64,000 nt of DNA, from the NCBI GenBank assembly GCA_016178705.1, contig JACOST010000028.1, forward strand, positions 642,951 to 706,950, in the 5' to 3' direction. Under the pieces are notes generated by a model. That model searched no databases and was not told the origin of the DNA. It saw only the letters and a list, made by a program, of their open reading frames with translations. A program made the translations under genes and the position numbers. This stretch comes from Deltaproteobacteria bacterium (GTDB lineage Bacteria > Desulfobacterota > Binatia > HRBIN30 > JACQVA1). This document shows, piece by piece, positions 61,163-64,000 of the stretch (its first letter is position 1; each line of letters begins with the position of its first letter).

Positions 61163-61313
61163 CGCGCCGGTTATCGCAAGATGTCCGCAGCCAACGCAAG
61201 CTACCGCGCCTCGTCCTGGCGTGTTGCCGCCCGTCAATGAAGGGAGCACTTGCCCTCGACGGTCCGGCTCGCTACGAGTTGGCCGCGCGCGTGCGCGCCG
61301 GACGGAGAACTCG

Positions 61314-61721
61314 ATGAGCCGAAACGCCGATCGCTTGCGACAGTTGTTTGTGGATCTCGATCGCCTCGACTTCGCGGCCGTCGCCGCTCACTGCACCGCG
61401 GACTGCGTGTACGACGACGTGCCCTACGATGCGGCCACCGCGATCGGTCCCGACGCCATTCGCGCCAAACTCGAACTTGGTCTGGGTACGCTCGAACGGA
61501 TTCCCACCACCATCCACGAGTTGCTCGAAAGCGGCGACACCATCATGGTCGAGCGCACCGAGGTGTGGCACCACCCGACGGGTGAGCGCGCGACGTTGAA
61601 AGTCGCCGCCGTGTTCAAGTTCCGCGACAGCAAGATCACGCTGTGGCGCGACTACTGGGACGCCAAGACACTCTTCGACCAGCAGCCTGCGACCTGGTTG
61701 CCGGACATCGCGCGTCCGTAG
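61314..61721 (+). CDS. SnoaL-like / limonene-1,2-epoxide-hydrolase-like protein
   Basis: A 135-residue small alpha+beta barrel protein. The C-terminal KITLWRDYWDAKTLFDQ closely resembles the active-site Asp segment of limonene-1,2-epoxide hydrolase. The Arg-x-Asp pair of that enzyme appears here as Arg81-Thr-Glu83, an Asp-to-Glu change. The catalytic triad may thus be altered, and the protein could be a SnoaL-type ketosteroid-isomerase-like enzyme instead. GACGGAGAACTCG before the ATG supports this start. mscL follows 27 bases later on the same strand. Confidence 0.8.
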   Translation: MSRNADRLRQLFVDLDRLDFAAVAAHCTADCVYDDVPYDAATAIGPDAIRAKLELGLGTLERIPTTIHELLESGDTIMVERTEVWHHPTGERATLKVAAVFKFRDSKITLWRDYWDAKTLFDQQPATWLPDIARP

Positions 61722-61748
61722 CGAATACATTCAAAAGAGGAGAGGGCG

Positions 61749-62141
61749 ATGAGCATGCTGCAGGAGTTCCGCGAATTCGCGGTGAAGGGCAACATGGTCG
61801 ACATGGCTGTGGGCGTCGTGATCGGCGGTGCGTTCGGCAAAATCGTCTCGTCCCTGGTGGCCGATGTCTTCATGCCGCCGTTGGGGCTGGTCATCGGCGG
61901 GGTCGACTTCACCAACCTGAACGTGACCCTCAAGCAAGCGGTGGACAAGGCGCCGGCGGTGACGCTCAACTACGGCAAGTTCGTGCAGACCTCGTTCGAC
62001 TTCCTGATCATCGCCTGGGCGATGTTCATGGTGGTGAAGGTGATCAACGCGCTCAAGAAGGAACCGCCACCCGCCGCTGCTCCCTCGAACACTGAAGTGT
62101 TGTTGGCGGAGATTCGCGATCTGCTGCGCCGTCAATCGTGA
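61749..62141 (+). CDS. mscL: Large-conductance mechanosensitive channel
   Basis: A 130-residue pentameric membrane channel that opens under membrane tension to release solutes during osmotic downshock. The N-terminus [44 protein letters not shown] is the TM1 region with the Gly/Ala gating face. TM2 is [20 protein letters not shown], and the C-terminal helix ends [14 protein letters not shown]. Length and motifs are standard. A GGAGAGG ribosome site lies just upstream. YihY/BrkB follows 6 bases later, a likely two-gene operon. Confidence 0.96.
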   Translation: MSMLQEFREFAVKGNMVDMAVGVVIGGAFGKIVSSLVADVFMPPLGLVIGGVDFTNLNVTLKQAVDKAPAVTLNYGKFVQTSFDFLIIAWAMFMVVKVINALKKEPPPAAAPSNTEVLLAEIRDLLRRQS

Positions 62142-62147
62142 CGGGCG

Positions 62148-63056
62148 ATGCGGGTTGAGACCGCAGGGCAACGCAGGCTTGCGATCGTGCTGGAATCGAT
62201 CGGGAACTTTCTCAACGAGGTCTACAGCGAGTGGCGCCGCGACAACGCGCTGACTCACGGGGCGGCGCTGGCGTACTACACGCTGTTCTCGATGGCGCCG
62301 CTGCTGGTGCTCATCATCGCGATTGCCGGTCTGGCGCTCGGCCGTGCGGTGGCGGAGGGCGAACTGGTCGCCAAGATCAAAGATCTCATCGGGCCCGACA
62401 GTGCGCGAACCGTTGAAGGGATGATCAGCGAGGTCAGCTCGCCGGCGACGGGGATCATCGCCACCGCGGTGAGCTTGGCCACGATGCTGTTCGGCGCGTC
62501 CGGCGTGTTCGGTCAGTTGCAGAGTTCGCTCAATCAGATCTGGGACACGATCGTCGCCGATGGCACACCGCCGCGTGGTGTGGTGCGGCGGCGCTTGGCT
62601 TCCTTCGGCCTCATCCTCGGCATCGGGATGTTGCTGTTCTTGTCGTTGATGGTGAGTGCCGCCCTGGCGGCGCTGCACGACCTGCTCGCCCGTCACCTGC
62701 CGCAGTTGAGCGGCGCGTTGCCGCTGCTCAACACCGCGCTCTCGTTTGTCCTGACGACCTCGCTGTTCGCGATGATCTACAAGGTGCTGCCCGACGTCGA
62801 ACTGCATTGGCGCGACGTGTGGGTCGGTGCCGCGGTCACCGCAGTGCTCTTCAGCGTCGGCCGCACGCTGATCGGGGTGTACCTGGGACGTGCCGGCACC
62901 GCATCGGTCTACGGCGCGGCCGGATCGTTGGTCGTGCTGTTGCTGTGGATCTACTACTCGGCGCAGATTCTATTCATCGGCGCCGAGTTCACCGAGGTCT
63001 ACTCGCGCCGCTACGGTTCGCGCCGCGCAGCGGCGGAGCCGGTCCCCCGTATCTGA
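62148..63056 (+). CDS. YihY/BrkB family membrane protein
   Basis: A 302-residue protein with six membrane spans. Family signatures: [34 protein letters not shown] at the start, [14 protein letters not shown] in the middle, and [66 protein letters not shown] near the end. The family was once called ribonuclease BN but that activity is not its own; transport or envelope roles are suspected. It follows mscL by 6 bases. Confidence 0.93.
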   Translation: MRVETAGQRRLAIVLESIGNFLNEVYSEWRRDNALTHGAALAYYTLFSMAPLLVLIIAIAGLALGRAVAEGELVAKIKDLIGPDSARTVEGMISEVSSPATGIIATAVSLATMLFGASGVFGQLQSSLNQIWDTIVADGTPPRGVVRRRLASFGLILGIGMLLFLSLMVSAALAALHDLLARHLPQLSGALPLLNTALSFVLTTSLFAMIYKVLPDVELHWRDVWVGAAVTAVLFSVGRTLIGVYLGRAGTASVYGAAGSLVVLLLWIYYSAQILFIGAEFTEVYSRRYGSRRAAAEPVPRI

Positions 63057-63080
63057 AATCGTGCTTGCCCAAGGAAGAGC

Positions 63081-63213
63081 CCCTCGATACGCAACGCTTC
63101 GATACGAAGCCTGCGGCTTCTACTCAGCGCCGCTACTCGGGGAACCGGATGTTCTTCTCGCTTCGTCTCAAATCCGTTTGCCCGAGTAGATCGCGAAGCG
63201 ATCGTATCGAGGG
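63081..63213. repeat. Inverted CCCTCGATACG...CTACTCGGGG element
   Basis: The left arm (63081-63142) begins CCCTCGATACG and ends CTACTCGGGG. The right arm (63181-63213) reads CCCGAGTAGATCGCG to CGTATCGAGGG. The arms pair around about 38 bases. Related sequence (CTGAGTAGCGAAGCGTATCGAAGG) occurs inside the first copy of the palindromic array at about 295-319. It lies between the stop codons of convergent YihY/BrkB and P450 genes and may terminate transcription from both sides. Confidence 0.55.
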
Positions 63214-63250
63214 CCTTCGTGTAAAGAACCTTGTGCTCCTGCCTGCGCCG

Positions 63251-64000
63251 CTAGCCCCGCCACTCGACCGGGAGCGATTCGATGCCGGTGATGAAGTTGG
63301 ATTCGCGCATCGGCGGCGGAGCATCGGTCGTGAGTTCGAGCGTGGGCATTCGCGCCAGCAACTCTTCGAACAGCACGCGCAGCTCGAGCCGCGCCAGACT
63401 CGCGCCCAGACAGTAGTGCGCGCCGAAGCCGAAGGCCACGTGGTCGTTCGGCGTCCGCGCGACGTTGAAAGTGAGCGGCAGGCCGAAGACGGCGGCATCG
63501 CGATTGGCCGAAGGGTAGAGCAACAGCAGCTTGTCGCCCTGGCGGATGCGCTGGCCGTGCAGCATGACATCGCGCGTTGCGGTGCGCGCCATGTTCTGGA
63601 TCGGGCTGACCCAGCGCAGCATCTCTTCGACGGCGGTCGGAATCTTCGTCGGAACCTGCGCCAACGTGCGGCGCTGCTCGGGGTGGTGGAAGAGCTGATA
63701 CATGCCGCCGCTGATGACGTGGCGCGTGGTCTCGTCGCCGCCGATCAAGATCAATAGCGACTCCATCACCAGGGCGTCATCGTCGAGCTTCGCGCCGTCG
63801 ATCTCGGCGTGCACGAGGACGCTGACGAGATCATCTTGCGGCGGCCGCGCGCGGCGATCGGCGATCACGCGCATCTGATACTCGCGATACTCGAGGAAGG
63901 CCTGCTGCGCGCGATCGAGTCGTTCGGGGATCATCACCCCCGAGGAGCTGAGCATGTCGTCGGACCAGCGCAGGAGATCGGCGTAGGCGTCAGGCTGCAC
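63251..64000 (-). CDS. Cytochrome P450, C-terminal part (runs off the window)
   Basis: The last 249 residues of a class I P450, open at the window edge. The I-helix LLILIGGDETTRHVISGG carries the oxygen-activating Thr, EEMLRW is the K-helix ExxR and FGFGAHYCLGASLARLE the heme loop with its Cys. It resembles the actinobacterial CYP107/CYP125-like types and is clearly distinct from the complete P450 at 12777. The N-terminal half is outside. No electron-transfer partner is visible. Confidence 0.92.
   Translation of the reverse strand: MQPDAYADLLRWSDDMLSSSGVMIPERLDRAQQAFLEYREYQMRVIADRRARPPQDDLVSVLVHAEIDGAKLDDDALVMESLLILIGGDETTRHVISGGMYQLFHHPEQRRTLAQVPTKIPTAVEEMLRWVSPIQNMARTATRDVMLHGQRIRQGDKLLLLYPSANRDAAVFGLPLTFNVARTPNDHVAFGFGAHYCLGASLARLELRVLFEELLARMPTLELTTDAPPPMRESNFITGIESLPVEWRG

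Noticed and set aside
1-64000. tRNA, rRNA, riboswitch, origin or phage genes
   Set aside because: No segment showed a cloverleaf with the conserved T-loop, rRNA-like stretches, recognised riboswitch cores, DnaA-box clusters or phage structural genes on visual reading. Small RNAs could still be missed without a covariance search.

Overview
This is a 64 kb piece of a GC-rich bacterial chromosome. It carries no rRNA, tRNA, plasmid or phage genes that I can see. The gene content suggests an uncultivated soil or sediment bacterium of the deltaproteobacterial or Candidatus Binatota kind (inference, not proven): two class I cytochrome P450s, an F420-type luciferase-like oxidoreductase, a complete 2-oxoglutarate dehydrogenase set, a three-subunit glycolate oxidase, 2-hydroxychromene-2-carboxylate isomerase-like DsbA-fold enzymes, and secreted proteins with very long Thr-Pro stalks and dockerin-like EF-hand tails.

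Layout. Positions 1-1,900 hold the start of a lipoprotein gene and three tandem copies of a ~500 bp near-palindromic element. Positions 1,936-13,000 carry housekeeping and peripheral genes: yqgE, a GNAT acetyltransferase, a D-aminoacylase-type amidohydrolase, a secreted two-domain protein, a YncE/phosphoesterase fusion, miaB, a zinc-ribbon protein and a BtuF-like protein. A P450 follows. sucA, sucB, an unknown membrane protein, a PAS histidine kinase and lpdA run co-directionally from 14.2 to 23.1 kb. A 2-dehydropantoate 2-reductase and a nitroreductase precede a 1,438-residue NACHT/STAND-type NTPase with a C-terminal PD-(D/E)xK nuclease signature (25.2-29.5 kb), the best candidate for an undescribed defence protein.

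Positions 30-38.6 kb are a mosaic: an oxidoreductase, two DsbA-fold enzymes, a VOC protein, a collapsed cyclase remnant, a Phd/PIN toxin-antitoxin pair, an MFS exporter, a class III nucleotide cyclase, and two inverted copies of a ~155 bp dispersed repeat. Positions 38.8-44.4 kb are accessory: an unknown membrane-anchored protein of lower GC, a transposase tail, two small palindromic repeats, a metallo-beta-lactamase-fold hydrolase, a sigma-54-activator-like protein lacking key motifs, an AlbA_2 fragment and pyrE.

Positions 44.7-64 kb contain an LLM oxidoreductase and a Thr-Pro stalk protein, then glcDEF divergent from an alanine/serine-glyoxylate aminotransferase (glycolate to glyoxylate to glycine) and mltA. 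Next is a co-directional three-gene set of a giant Thr-Pro lipoprotein, a TPR plus outer-membrane beta-barrel protein and a secreted FecR-domain protein. I read this set as a possible surface-display system. The window ends with a DUF1028 protein, a limonene-epoxide-hydrolase-like protein, mscL, a YihY/BrkB protein and a truncated second P450.
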